A stretch of 64,000 bases of DNA from Reticulitermes speratus. Its lineage: Eukaryota; Arthropoda; Insecta; Blattodea; Rhinotermitidae. This document shows, in pieces, positions 1 to 10,541 of this stretch (positions within the stretch are counted from its first letter, which is position 1; each line of letters starts with the position of its first letter). Made by a program: the position numbers and the translations under genes. Location of the stretch: positions 6,947,585 to 7,011,584 of the forward strand of contig JAJKFL010000010.1 in assembly GCA_021186555.1 (NCBI GenBank), read 5' to 3'. The notes under the pieces were generated by a model that was not told the origin of the DNA, ran no database searches, and saw only the letters and a program-made list of their open reading frames with translations.

Positions 1-180
1 GACATCCTGTATAATGTTTCCAATGAAATATAAACTTATAACCCAAATACAAGTATAACTTTTCTCTTATAAGTGCAACTCAACGTGGAAATATTTAAAT
101 GCTTATGAGTTTAAAGTTGCATGCTTAATTACAACTTCATGCGAAATAAAATTTTACCACTTTTGTCAAAAGTAATTGAG

Positions 181-400
181 AGCCGGGATAGCTCAGTCAA
201 TATAGTGACTAGAATATGAGATGGACTACTGCTGTTTAGTACCAATAGTGGCAGAGATTCTCGCCACAACTTCGAAAGAGTTTTCGGGCCCACCAGCACC
301 CCATGGATACAGGAGCTCTTTCTTCCGGAGGTAAAGCGGCTGGGGGCGAAGCTGACAAATTACTTAACCTTGTTCCGAGGTAAAGAATGTTTCTTCATGA
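181..400 (+). mobile_element. tRNA-derived SINE, family C, degraded
   Basis: Begins GAGCCGGGATAGCTCAGT, a tRNA-like A-box head. It continues with the family body (GGTAAAGCGGCTGGGGGCG ... ACCTTGTTCCGAGGT) seen in better copies near 27.8, 34.1 and 62.9 kb. The B-box segment is disrupted and the 3' tail is missing. Confidence 0.6.
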
Positions 401-515
401 AATGCTGTTTAACTGCCTGAAGGAACATATCGCCTCGTAGGGTACAATCATGTTCGTTAAACGAGTATCAGATTCTTCACGATGGACTTTTTCCATGCGG
501 TTAGTTCCTGTAGTG

Positions 516-795
516 GCCGATCCCAGTGGCCGTGCGGTTTCTTAGGCGTGGGTCTTCGGCCGCTCGCTTACTAGGATCGTGGGTTCGAATCCCACCGGGG
601 GCATGGATGTCTGTGTCTTGTGATTGTTGTGTGTTGTCAGGTAGAGGTCTCTGCGACGAGCTGGTCCCTCGTCCAGAGGAGTCCTACCGACTGTGGTGTG
701 TCTCAAATGTGTGTGATCGTGAAAGCTCGACTGAAACGAGGAGGCCCAGGCCCATATAGGGCTGTCGAGCCATAGGAAAAATAGAGAGAAAAAAA
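516..795 (+). mobile_element. tRNA-derived SINE, family A, full length
   Basis: The head GCCGATCCCAGTGGCCGTG and B box GGGTTCGAATCCCACC resemble a Leu/Ser-type tRNA. The body has the family landmarks TGTTGTCAGGTAGAGGTCTC and CAGAGGAGTCCTACCGA. The 3' end has CCCATATAGGGCTGTCGAGCC followed by an A-rich tail. Small ORFs through it are coincidental. Confidence 0.85.
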
Positions 796-818
796 AAGCT
801 CCTGTAGTATGTGTACCG

Positions 819-1078
819 GCCGATCGCAGAGTCCGCGCGGTCTCAGGCCTGGGTATGCGGCCGCTCGCTTGCTGGGATTGTGGGTTCGAATCCCGTCTAG
901 GGCATGGATGTCTGTGCCTTGTGGGTTTTGTGTGTTGCCAGGTAGAGGCTTCTGCGGCGGGCTGATCGTTCGTCCAGAGTAGTCCTACCCAGTTTAGTGT
1001 GTCTAAATGAGAGTGATCGTGAAGCCTCGATAATGAGGAGTCCCTGGACCACTAGGGGCTGTTGCGTCATGAAAAAAA
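819..1078 (+). mobile_element. tRNA-derived SINE, family A, diverged
   Basis: Same layout as the copy just upstream, with many substitutions (GCCGATCGCAGAGTCCGCG head, GGGTTCGAATCCCGT B box, CACTAGGGGCTGT tail, short A-run). Two copies in tandem orientation lie within 600 bp. Confidence 0.8.
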
Positions 1079-1296
1079 TATATGTGTAGCAGGATAGAGC
1101 GTGCAGACGGAGAAGAAAATGGGAATTGAACAGCTTGTAAGTCAATCAGCATTTTGTTCCTTCGTTCACAGAATCAGAGTGTCTCTTAGGATTCGTCAAT
1201 ACAGCTATGGAGTGGCTGCATGAAGCAGAAGGAAGATTTACAGTGCGTTTCTTTGTGGGAAGAAGAAGGCAGCGGTCAACCTGCAGGGGTCTACTG

Positions 1297-1908
1297 CAGT
1301 GGTATTCAACTTTAGCTATTGTTCGCATACCCCCACAGATAATTTCTCTTCAACTTTGTACCCCCACAGTTGTTGGTGCATAATTCAAGTTATAAGCAGT
1401 CTATAATCTACATCTAAAATAAATTAAATAAATTACATCCAAAATAATGTTTTAAATAATAAGTTTTAAATAAGAAAAAGGAGAATCAAGCTATTAAATG
1501 ACGGCAGCGGCAATTGTCAAAGAACAAGGTAATATGAAGGAGTGCGTCTGTTTGTTTATTGCCGCAACAGTATTTTGAAGTAGGTTCATTGCATGATTAA
1601 AATAAGCGAAAAACAGTATTAGGGAAAACGTTAATCCTGTCCAATAGTGTTCAGTCACGTTCCAACGCACTATGTGGAATAAAATGAAACTAGCCGCCCA
1701 GATAAGAATCAGATAAAGGAGAGAGAGAGAAAAAAATGTCTCTCCCAAATCGCATGTCCTTACGTCCGGGCCACTTGTGGCTAATCCTAAATCTGGCCCT
1801 GATTATTCAGTGTTTATCTTGAAATAATAGATTTTTTTAATTTTACGTACCCCTAAGATGTCTTCGCTTACCCCCGGGGGTACGCGTACCCCAGGTTGAA
1901 TACCACTG
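1297..1908. mobile_element. hAT-like non-autonomous element
   Basis: Terminal inverted repeats CAGTGGTATTCAAC at the left and GTTGAATACCACTG at the right match exactly over 14 bp. Both subterminal zones are rich in TACCCCC motifs. Flanks GTCTACTG and GTCTAGAG agree at 6 of 8 bases, fitting a decayed 8 bp hAT duplication. The roughly 610 bp interior has no transposase ORF. Confidence 0.75.
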
Positions 1909-2009
1909 GTCTAGAGGACAGGGAGGTGGAGGGGGGTGAAATTTAGAGAAATTATTGTCTACGTATTATACAACGACAGGAAGGTTAAGGTGTGGCTACC
2001 TGTAAATTA

Positions 2010-2530
2010 GAGTCCATGTATAGCCAAGAAAATAAAAGAATATAATACAATAGGAATTTGTAGGAAGCCGAAAAGCTATCGAGACATGGTCACGCATATA
2101 TGGCGTATGTTTGGTCGTTACGAGTTACAGAAGAGGCGCGGTTATTTAGCTATGCCATCCTGTTTCCCCACATTCATCATTAGGAACCAGACATCATGTC
2201 GAAAAAAGCGGGCCAGAGACAAACAGGCTGGGCAGGTGTTTCGTGTCTGACTCCGACTTTGGCAGGAACCATGTCGATCTTGAGGACACCCGGCTCAGTT
2301 CCTACAGACGTAATAAAAGAAACGTTCGTAGAGGTCACTTCACACAATGACACCGCAACGTCCTGCCTCCAAATGTGTGAGGGTTAAAAGGTTCTAGATT
2401 GGAACATGGCGTTCACGCGTACATCAGCACCGCTACTAATATAAGGTAATATTTTACAGCTTAGTTGTCACTTTATTACCACCAGGCTAAACAATAAACG
2501 GGACAGGCAATGTACGTATAAACGTAATAA
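2010..2530. other. Unassigned spacer
   Basis: No repeat family recognised. A 63-codon ORF (2196-2387) starts with an ATG in fair context but has no recognisable domain, no splice-linked continuation and unremarkable composition; treated as chance. Confidence 0.4.
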
Positions 2531-2532
2531 TA

Positions 2533-2997
2533 AGGCGCGTTCGCGTAACCACTTTTGCCGTGGAAAAGCAATAAGTATTGCAAATTTTGAGTGAGTTTCT
2601 GTAGCCTTAGTTATCCAGCATGAAAAGGGCATGCATCTATCATATTGTCATCTGTGGGCTGTCTGGCACTACCAAATTTTTGAACAGTATCTCATAAAAG
2701 GCACTATTTTGGGGGAAAATGTATTAACGTAAAATGTGTTTTGATTATCTCTACAAATTTGTCTGAAACATTTCTCATTCTGAGAAGAATTGAGAGAAAT
2801 ATTATCATAAATGTACATAGGTCTTCATGTCAAGTACCAGTTATTCTTGTCGGATTTTAATGAAACTTGAATTTTGTTGACAAATTTTTCAAGAAAAAAA
2901 AATCCTCAAATAACAGATTTCATGAAAATCCGTCCAGTGGGAGCCGAGTTGTTCCATAAGGACGGACGGACAGACAGACACGACGAAGCTAATAAGT
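2533..2997 (-). mobile_element. MITE family F (AGGCGCGTTCGC ends), truncated
   Basis: Starts AGGCGCGTTCGCGTAACC and runs through the family interior (TAGCCTTAGTTATCCAGCATG, ATAAATGTACATAGGTCTTC, GAGCCGAGTTGTTCCAT, GACAGACAGACACGACGAAGC). The far terminus TCGCTTTTCGCA... present in the 20.8 and 49.0 kb copies is missing. No coding capacity. Confidence 0.7.
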
Positions 2998-3598
2998 GTT
3001 GGAAGTGACAGTCACGGACACGTGACAAGAGGTCACGTGTGCCACCTAAAGTGTTATGTACACGACTTCCCCAAATTCCAGCACAGTGCAGCACCGTTCT
3101 TGAACAGGTGCGCAGGATCTTTTGCTGACGGTGTAGACTGAACTGCATTGGCCATCCTCCGAAAATTGGTTACCAGGCACCGTGTGGACAAACCGGTCCA
3201 ATGCACTTGCAGCAAGTCCAGTCTCTGGTGCATTTAGAAACCAGTTAAACGTACTGCAAAATTCAATGTAGCCCGGGCCATATATTTCAAGGGCAAACCA
3301 GACCATGGGTAACCGGAATTCTGTTTTCTGCTACTGCCGAAAAACACAGTCGGGCGGTGCATGAAAGGAAATGCACCTCCCCAAATAAAACGACCTAGTT
3401 GACCACTTACAGTCTTTGCCTCATAAGGAAGGCGGACAGCGTAGCCTCACAGCTTTGTTCACAAATATCAAGCGAGAGAAAAACGTCGTATTGGAGTTCC
3501 TCGTTTTGGAACTTGAAGGTCTTCCTGGCCCACTTCTTCCTTGCAGGCCGTTCCTCTCAAGCAGTATTCCTCAACTTTATATAGATAGAGGCAGACTG

Positions 3599-4164
3599 AA
3601 AGGTGGTTTAGGATCTTAGAGCACGCCAAATCGTGTATTATCGTAAAGGTGGTTTAGGATCTTAGAGCACGCCAAATCTTGTATTATCGTAAAGGTGGTT
3701 TAGGATCTCAGAGCACGCCAAATCTTGTATTATCGTAAAGGTGGTTTAGGATCTCAGAGCACGCCAAATCTTGTATTATCGTAAAGGTGGTTTAGGATCT
3801 TAGAGCACGCCAAATCGTGTATTATCGTAAAGGTGGTTTAGGATCTTAGAGCACGCCAAATCTTGTATTATCGTAAAGGTGGTTTAGGATCTTAGAGCAC
3901 GCCAAATCGTGTATTATCGTAAAGGTGGTTTAGGATCTTAGAGCACGCCAAATCTTGTATTATCGTAAAGGTGGTTTAGGATCTTAGAGCACGCCAAATC
4001 GTGTATTATCGTAAAGGTGGTTTAGGATCTTAGAGCACGCCAAATCGTGTATTATCGTAAAGGTGGTTTAGGATCTTAGAGCACGCCAAATCTTGTATTA
4101 TCGTAAAGGTGGTTTAGGATCTTAGAGCACGCCAAATCGTGTATTATCGTAAAGGTGGTTTAGG
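3599..4164 (+). repeat. 46-bp minisatellite, about 12 units
   Basis: The unit AAAGGTGGTTTAGGATCT plus TAGAGCACGCCAAATC(G/T)TGTATTATCGT repeats about 12.3 times with almost no length variation. Variant sites (T/C in GATCT[T/C]AGAG, G/T in AATC[G/T]TGT) are shared between non-adjacent units, implying recent spread by unequal exchange. The array stops exactly where a family-B SINE begins. Confidence 0.92.
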
Positions 4165-4167
4165 TCC

Positions 4168-4690
4168 GTGCCATGGCTCAGGCGGTTAGTCGCCGGCCTC
4201 TCACCGCGGAGGCCCGGGTTCAATCCCTGCCGATCCCAGTGGACGCGCGGTCTAAGGCGTGGGTCTTCGGCCGCTCGCTTAAAAGGATCGTGGGTTCGAA
4301 TCCCACCGGAGGCATGGATGTTTGTGTTGTGTTTGTCGTAAGGACGGTAATATGGAACGTAAAGTGACATGAAGGACGAAAGGATTTAAACAGTACAAAA
4401 ATGGATCAAAGGGGAAAAACCCCGGACAGGCAAAAAAAAAAAAATCCCGGCAGGGTCAAGATAAAAAAAAATCCCGGGTCAGTCCATGTGAGATTTGTGG
4501 TAAACAAAGTGGCACTGGGACAGGTTTTTCTCCGAGTTGTCGGTTTTCCCCTGTCAATTTCATTCACTGGTGCTCCATTAATTGTCAAACTTGGTAAAAA
4601 AACTGCTCATCTTTATCACAGGGGTTGCACAAGAAGCCTTAAGGCTGTGGTGCGTCCGTAGCATCTGCTGCGGGGCCTTTCACCACGCAA
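4168..4690 (+). mobile_element. SINE family B interrupted by family A sequence
   Basis: The family B head (GTGCCATGGCTCAGGCGG, GCGGAGGCCCGGGTTCAAT) is broken after its B box, and the body resumes near 4472 (GGGTCAGTCCATGTGAGA ... GCATCTGCTGCGGGGCC). Between lie a partial family A SINE and about 130 bp of other sequence. Confidence 0.75.
4230..4345 (+). mobile_element. SINE family A fragment nested in SINE B
   Basis: GCCGATCCCAGTGGACGCG through GGGTTCGAATCCCACCGGAG and GCATGGATGTTTGTGTTG is the 5' half of family A, inserted straight after the family B B-box. It lacks the 3' half and A tail, so it may be a template-switch chimera rather than a simple insertion. Confidence 0.7.
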
Positions 4691-4776
4691 AAAAAAAAGT
4701 GGTTTATATGCATGTATGTATGTACAATATATATGTATGTATATATAGATATATGTACGTATACGTTCATAAGTCG

Positions 4777-5036
4777 GCCGATCCCAGTGGCCGCAAGGTC
4801 TAAGCCATGGGTCTTCGGTCGTTAGCTTCCTGGGAATGTTGGTTAGAGTCCCTCCGGGGTCATGTAAGTCTGACTCTTGTTAGTGTTGTGTGTTGTCAGC
4901 TAGAATTCTCTGCGTCTGGCTGATCACCCGTCCAGAGGAGTCCTACCGAGTGTGGTGTGGTTTTGAGTGTGATTGTAAAGTCTCGACAATGAGGAGGCCC
5001 TGGCCCACTAGGGGCTGTACCGTCATGAAAAAAATG
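4777..5036 (+). mobile_element. tRNA-derived SINE, family A
   Basis: Head GCCGATCCCAGTGGCCGC, degraded B box GGTTAGAGTCCCTCC, body CAGAGGAGTCCTACCGAGTG, tail CCCACTAGGGGCTGT then ATGAAAAAAATG. It is preceded by a short TATG-rich microsatellite (4700-4772). Confidence 0.82.
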
Positions 5037-5141
5037 CTTATATGTCTGAACGTATGTATATAAGCACATAAATTATATGCGTGACTTCATATTGCATTAT
5101 AATAAAACCAAATCGAAGTCAACATTTAAAAGCCAGGAAAT

Positions 5142-5185
5142 CAGCTACATATTTCGGCTCATTATTAAGCCATCGTCAGGCTGTG
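5142..5185 (-). ncRNA. Hammerhead ribozyme motif (Penelope-type)
   Basis: On the minus strand the order is CACAGC, core CTGACGA, a stem II (GGCTTA / TGAGCC around ATAA), core GAAA, a tiny stem III segment TATGTA, then GCTGAT. Stem I pairs CAGC with GCTG on either side of the expected cleavage point after GTA. All invariant core positions (CUGANGA, GAAA) are present. The short stem III matches hammerheads known from Penelope-like retroelements. Activity is not shown. Confidence 0.65.
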
Positions 5186-5636
5186 TATAGAAATTTAAAA
5201 ACGATAAAATTTTACAACTGTAAATACTGAATATTCAAGTTCAGATCTCAGGCTTGTTACATCGATTAATACTGTCTAATATAAAATTATAATTGGATCC
5301 TTTCATGAGTATATTATTAAGTTCATGGCTTGAAGTAGCTGTATAAAACATTTTTAGAAGGTCGTAGACATGGGACTTTGTGGAACAAAATCTTGATTTT
5401 ATTATTACTATAACACAACGGGATGAATCACCTAAAAATTGTATATTATATATATAAATATATATATCAGATAAATTTACAGAGCATATATTTTAGTTTC
5501 TTCCTTTTCAACTCTAGCAACAACAAATTTAAAACTGTCCACACCCTGTACATACTTATTATAACCACACGTATGACCACAAACTCTTACACAATATTAC
5601 CAACAACAGTTCGCATTTGATTGTTCTGCTGTCTCG

Positions 5637-5807
5637 CTACATTTCCACGTAGTCCCCGCCACAACTGAGGCACTTATCTAATCGTGTGACGAGCTTTTCA
5701 ATTCCCTTCTCATATCAGTCCGCGTCCTGTATTATGAGCGATCGTGTCATAACTCTTTCCACCTCGCGATTATCTTGAAATATGTGGCTTCCAAGATCTT
5801 TCTTCAT
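5637..5807 (-). pseudogene. mariner transposase C-terminal fragment
   Basis: Minus-strand translation gives MKKDLGSHIFQDNREVERV, then YEKGIEKLVTRLDKCLSCGG and DYVEM before a stop. This is the characteristic C-terminal end of mariner-type transposases (family ends ...YDKCL..GDYVE). A TGA interrupts it where the family has Trp (DADW-type segment). No catalytic DD34D region and no terminal repeats are visible nearby. Confidence 0.75.
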
Positions 5808-6567
5808 CACTGTAAACATATGATACTCGATTTACGATAAAGTCCTACTGATATAATCACAATCATGCAGGTTCTTTGGTTACGGAATTTTGTGTCATAT
5901 AAACTTGTTTTATGACCGACCACCCTACGTAAGTACGTAAGCATGCGGGTTTATGTATTATGTATGTGGGTATGTATTCATTTTACTTCATAGTGCATCC
6001 ACGTGCAAGGAAAAAAATTGCCTTGCCATTCATCGCAACTTAAGACGAATAGGGAATAAGACACACGTAGAAGTTTGGAAAACACAGATTCTCTCCATTC
6101 CTAATATGAACATGCTTCATTTAGGCACCTCCCAGGAAAAATACTGTAAAGCGTGTATTAGTTTCTTCGTGTCTGTCTGTCCGTCCGTCTCTCCGCAGTG
6201 AAAAATTCGACTCCTACTGGAGGGATTTTCGTGAAATTTTGTTTGGGATTTTGAATAAAACCTGGTTGAAATCGAACAGAATAGCAGTACATCCGAATGC
6301 AATTTCTGACGTCATAATACAACAAGAGAACGTTACTTGACTGTCTCCATAACCCTGCTGTCTCTCCCAGTACTTCTCGAGCTAGACTACCAAACAGTCG
6401 CTTCTCCAATACACACAGCATTTATCTTCTACTAGAAACATGTAGGTAAAAACATATCTATGCCTCTCCTTTCGTGATCAACACTTCTATGGTTTCGAAA
6501 TCGTAAAATTTCACATTTCTATTCTGTCAGTTAAGCCAGCTGAATTTTTACTCGAAAATAAACACCG

Positions 6568-7794
6568 GAAGCCATATAGGAATTGTAACAACAATTGACC
6601 TGGACACCATTAAGTACCTGAAGTCATATAAGAATTGTAACAACAATTGACCTGGATATCATTAAGTACCTGAAGTCATATAAGAATTGTAACAACAATT
6701 GACCTGGATATCATTAAGTACCTGAAGCCATATAAGAATTGTAACAACAATTGACCTGGACACCATTAAGTACCTGAAGTCATATAAGAATTGTAACAAC
6801 AATTGACCTGGATATCATTAAGTACCTGAAGCCATATAAGAATTGTAACAACAATTGACCTGGACACCATTAAGTACCTGAAGCCATATAGGAGTTGTAA
6901 CAACAATTGACCTGGACACCATTAAGTACCTGAAGCCATATAGGAGTTGTAACAACAATTGACCTGGACACCATTAAGTACCTGAAGCCATATAGAAATT
7001 GTAACAACAATTGACCTGGATATCATTAAGTACCTGAAGCCATATAAGAATTGTAACAACAATTGACCTGGACACCATTAAGTACCTGAAGCCATATAGG
7101 AATTGTAACAACAATTGACCTGGATATCATTAAGTACCTGAAGCCATATAAGAATTGTAACAACAATTGACCTGGACACCATTAAGTACCTGAAGTCATA
7201 TAAGAATTGTAACAACAATTGACCTGGATATCATTAAGTACCTGAAGCCATATAAGAATTGTAACAACAATTGACCTGGACACCATTAAGTACCTGAAGC
7301 CATATAGGAGTTGTAACAACAATTGACCTGGACACCATTAAGTACCTGAAGCCATATAGGAGTTGTAACAACAATTGACCTGGACACCATTAAGTACCTG
7401 AAGCCATATAGGAATTGTAACAACAATTTGACCTGGATATCATTAAGTACCTGAAGCCATATAAGAATTGTAACAACAATTGACTGGACACCATTAAGTA
7501 CCTGAAGCCATATAGGAATTGTAACAACAATTGACCTGGATATCATTAAGTACCTGAAGCCATATAAGAATTGTAACAACAATTGACCTGGACACCATTA
7601 AGTACCTGAAGCCATATAGGAATTGTAACAACAATTGACCTGGACATCATTAGTACCTGAAGCCATATAGGAATTGTAACAACAATTGGCCTGGACATCA
7701 TTAAGTACCTGAAGCCATATAGGAATTGTAACAACAATTGACCTGGATATCATTAAGTACCTGAAGCCATATAGGAATTTTAACAATTGACCTG
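6568..7794 (+). repeat. 52-bp minisatellite, about 23 units
   Basis: Unit GAAGCCATATAGGAATTGTA + ACAACAATTGACCTGG + (ACACC or ATATC)ATTAAGTACCT. Two interleaved variable sites (ACACC/ATATC and AGG/AAG before AATTG) alternate, giving partly dimeric higher-order order. Single-base losses occur in a few units (near 7431, 7483 and 7650). The last unit is truncated. Confidence 0.92.
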
Positions 7795-7850
7795 AAACCC
7801 CAATCAAAGTAAGACAATTTCTTATATGAATTACGCTTTTCGTTTAAACT

Positions 7851-7894
7851 GGTGCCTGATTATGGCTTTTATATGAGCCGAAACATGTAGCATG
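7851..7894 (+). ncRNA. Decayed hammerhead-like motif
   Basis: GGTGC, CTGATTA, stem II GGCTTTTATATGAGCC, GAAA, CATGTA, GCAT. It has the same order and same stem II as the 5.1 kb motif, but the core reads CTGATTA instead of CTGANGA, so the essential G8 is replaced and it should be inactive. Confidence 0.5.
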
Positions 7895-7942
7895 AAAGCA
7901 AAAATTATTGTCAGAACCTTAGTTGTATTTGACTGTCTTTTT

Positions 7943-8368
7943 AGGCGCGTTCGCAAAATGGCGAAAAGCGACTGTTACTTCGTCAAGTCTGCCTGTCTGT
8001 CGGTCCGTCCGCATGGAATAACTCGGCTCCTACTGGATGGATTTTCATGAAATTTGGCATTTGAGGGTTCTTCAAAAATATGTCGAGAAAATTTAAGTTC
8101 CATTAATATCTGACAAGCATAAAGGGTACTTTACATGAACACCTATGTACATTTATGATAATATCATCCTCAGATCTCTTTGATGAATGTAGAAAATGTT
8201 GTAGAGAAAATCAAAATACACATTTTATGTTCAATAATGTTTTCCCGAAAATCGTGCCGTTTATGAGATAACATGGAAAAATATGATAGAGACAGACAGG
8301 CCACAGATGACGATATAATACGGCGCATGCGCTTTGCATGCTGGGTAACTAAGGCTACAGACACACAT
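7943..8368 (+). mobile_element. MITE family F, one end missing
   Basis: Opens AGGCGCGTTCGCAAAATGGC, continues GAAAAGCGACTGTTAC, a run of GTCTGTC/GTCCGTCC, then the family interior in the opposite orientation to the 2.5 kb copy, ending at GCATGCTGGGTAACTAAGGC without the other terminus. Confidence 0.75.
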
Positions 8369-8374
8369 TAGTAC

Positions 8375-8535
8375 CAGGAGTATTTCCTGGGGGTAAAGGT
8401 GGCCGGTGCGTAGGGCTGACAACTTTACCACCTTCATGTGCCGATTGTCTAGAAATCTGGGAGCCTCAACTTCCTGGAACCCTAAGGGCCTGTCCAGGCC
8501 TGTAATGGGATTGCTTTACCTTTACCTTTACCTGG
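8375..8535 (+). mobile_element. SINE family D, 3' part
   Basis: GGCCGGTGCGTAGGGCTGAC through GTGCCGATTGTCTAGAAAT to a (TTTACC)n tail. The reverse complement of this body lies at 38.1 kb, where a tRNA-like head is attached. Confidence 0.65.
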
Positions 8536-8669
8536 GAAAACACAATGGGCAATGTTACAGCAGAATACAGTTAATGGCAAAACAAGTATGAAATTTTTGA
8601 ATGAAAAGTAAAGTTTTGCTAAAACGCCGGATCAAGGAATTACAGATCACAGCAATGTCTTCAGGACTA

Positions 8670-8881
8670 GCCGTGCCATGGGTCAGGCGGTTAGCGGAGG
8701 CCCGGGTTCGATCCCGGGTCAGTCTATGTGGGATTTGTGGTGGACAAAGTGGCACGGGGACAGGTTTTTCCCCGAGTACTTCGGTTTTTCCCCTGTCAGT
8801 TTCATTCCACAGGTGCTCTATTACGTGGGAAAAGTGAAAAAAACTGATCATCTTTCTCTTCATCTTCATCACAAGTGTTGC
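8670..8881 (+). mobile_element. SINE family B
   Basis: Head GCCGTGCCATGGGTCAGGCG, B box GGGTTCGATCCCGGGT, body GGATTTGTGGTGGACAAAGT and GAGTACTTCGG, A-rich stretch and CTTCATCTTCATCACA. The final GGCTGCGGTGCG segment is missing. Confidence 0.8.
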
Positions 8882-8904
8882 TTTTGCTCAAAAATGTCTT
8901 CAGG

Positions 8905-9430
8905 ACATGAAACGAAATAAGAGAAGGTACTGGGGCTGGAAGCTTGGGTGACCTTAGCAACTGTCAGTGACTGTACTACGCAGCACAGCGCTTTATGTTT
9001 CGCTGCCACGTGGCGTAAGAACGTAATCTCTAAAACAGATGGAAGCACTTATACTCTGTAATGCGAAAAACCACTGAGGTTAGCAAGAATGAGACGTGCT
9101 GAGTTGCTGAAAATGAGTGCCTTGGAATGTGTGAGGATGTTCGAACCTCTCACGCCACTGTACGTATTCGAGGCATTTGACAGTACTGAGAAATCCTGAT
9201 GCTTCTACATGCCCGCACTACTACTGCAACTGTTGGGTAGCATTTGGCAGACGCTGACACCCACGACCAGCAGACAAGCGTGCTAATTCCCACGCTCCAG
9301 TTCATATATCCGCATCAGTTGTCATCGATAACTGGTTCTTGTGTTATTTAATGGCGTATGCTCAGGTATATGAAGGCATTATAGAAAAATGCGTTGAAGG
9401 AAACTTTAGGACCAAGAAGGGGCCGTAAAA
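8905..9430. other. Unassigned spacer
   Basis: Unique-looking sequence of mixed composition with no ORF over 60 codons, no family recognised and no internal repeat. Confidence 0.4.
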
Positions 9431-9432
9431 CC

Positions 9433-9694
9433 AATCCCATTGGACTTGCAGTCTAAGGCGTAGTCTGCATCTGCTTGATTGCTAGGATTTGCGGTTTCGA
9501 ATCCCACTAAGGGCATGGATGTTCGTCTGTTGTGTTTGTTGTGTGTTGTGTAGGTAGCGGTCTCTGCGACGGGCTGATCACTCGTTCAGAGGAGTCTTAT
9601 TGTGCGTGTGTGTCTAATTGTGTACGATCTGAAACCTCAACAATGAGGCGGTCTAGGCCCGATTTGGGCTCTTGGGCAACAGAAAAAAAAAGTT
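9433..9694 (+). mobile_element. SINE family A, old copy
   Basis: B box GGTTTCGAATCCCACTAAG, body GTCTCTGCGACGGGCTGATC and CAGAGGAGTCTTATTG, 3' end AATGAGGCGGTCTAGGCCC, then A-tail. The 5' head is heavily substituted. Confidence 0.75.
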
Positions 9695-10260
9695 GTAAAA
9701 TATGGAGAAAATTACTGCACATAATGATGGGTTCTGTGTTTTGTCACTGAGCTTTATAAGGGCGTAAATCTAGGTGTAGATATCTGGATAATATTAAAGT
9801 GGAACTTAAGATATAGGATGGGCTAATGTGGAGTGGGTTCATCTACATGAGGGTGAAGACAATTGCTGGGCTTATATATGAAATAATTAGAAATTAATAC
9901 ATATCGATATAAGACGCGTAATATCAGGTTTATTACGAGGGATTCTTGAATTCTCTGCATTAGACGGGATGAATTTGACGAAGGAAGTTTCAGCCGTTCT
10001 TGGGGTATGACCCTTTGTCTTTGGGATATGTTACCGTGGTGCCTTGATCTTAAGGGGACTTGTATGGCTTGACCCTGAAGAAGACGGCACATACCACTCG
10101 CCCGACGACGTAGTGTCGCACCCCATAAGACCAAAATCTTTAATAACACTGCCACCGTACACTCAAACCTCAAATTTGACAAAATTCTGAAAAATGTAGG
10201 TTCGATAACTCGAAATCTAATTGATCTAAAGGGTTTGTGGGGGCTACCCACATGCATCAA

Positions 10261-10410
10261 CATCTCCGCTTCCGCAACAGCACCGGGAAGAGAGAACGCG
10301 GTACACATGCCGCAGCAGCGTCTCCGCTTTCCACAACAGCACCAGGAAGGAGAACGCGGTACACACGCCGCGGCAGCTTCTCCGCTTACCGCAACAGCAT
10401 GCAGCAAAGT
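10261..10410 (+). repeat. About 58-bp tandem repeat, 2.5 units
   Basis: TCTCCGCTT(C/TC/A)CGCAACAGCA starts three successive units near 10262, 10320 and 10378. The first two also share GAGAACGCGGTACACA(T/C)GCCG. Position upstream of CCAAT and TATA boxes suggests promoter-proximal repeats. Confidence 0.75.
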
Positions 10411-10504
10411 CGTTCAGCCGACTCCGCCCACTGGCCACGGGATTGGCGCACAGCGGGTGCTGTCAGCTAGCCAATCACAGAACAGATTAGTCCCATGTCC
10501 AGTG

Positions 10505-10512
10505 GTATAAAT
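10505..10512 (+). promoter_or_regulatory. TATA box (TATAAATA) of the LTR-like repeat
   Basis: TATAAATA sits about 35 bp downstream of a CCAAT box and about 25 bp before GACACCGAGCTTCATTC, a plausible start site. The LINE inserted immediately after this point, so the promoter could have driven read-through of the LINE fragment. Confidence 0.45.
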
Positions 10513-10541
10513 ACATGGCCGAACGACACCGAGCTTCATTC

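Noticed and set aside
516..600. Functional tRNA genes at SINE heads
   Set aside because: A and B boxes are present, but acceptor stems do not close (except partly in family E) and every copy continues into the same non-tRNA body.
3599..7794. CRISPR-like regular repeats
   Set aside because: Units are directly adjacent with no unique spacers, and the DNA is eukaryotic.
7286..7807. Minus-strand ORFs with repeated FLYGFRYLM segments
   Set aside because: Translation of the 52 bp minisatellite; 52 is not a multiple of 3, so frames simply rotate.
9823..10407. 194-codon minus-strand ORF
   Set aside because: It crosses the tandem, GC-rich LTR-like region; Cys/Arg-rich content follows from the repeat and no family is recognised.
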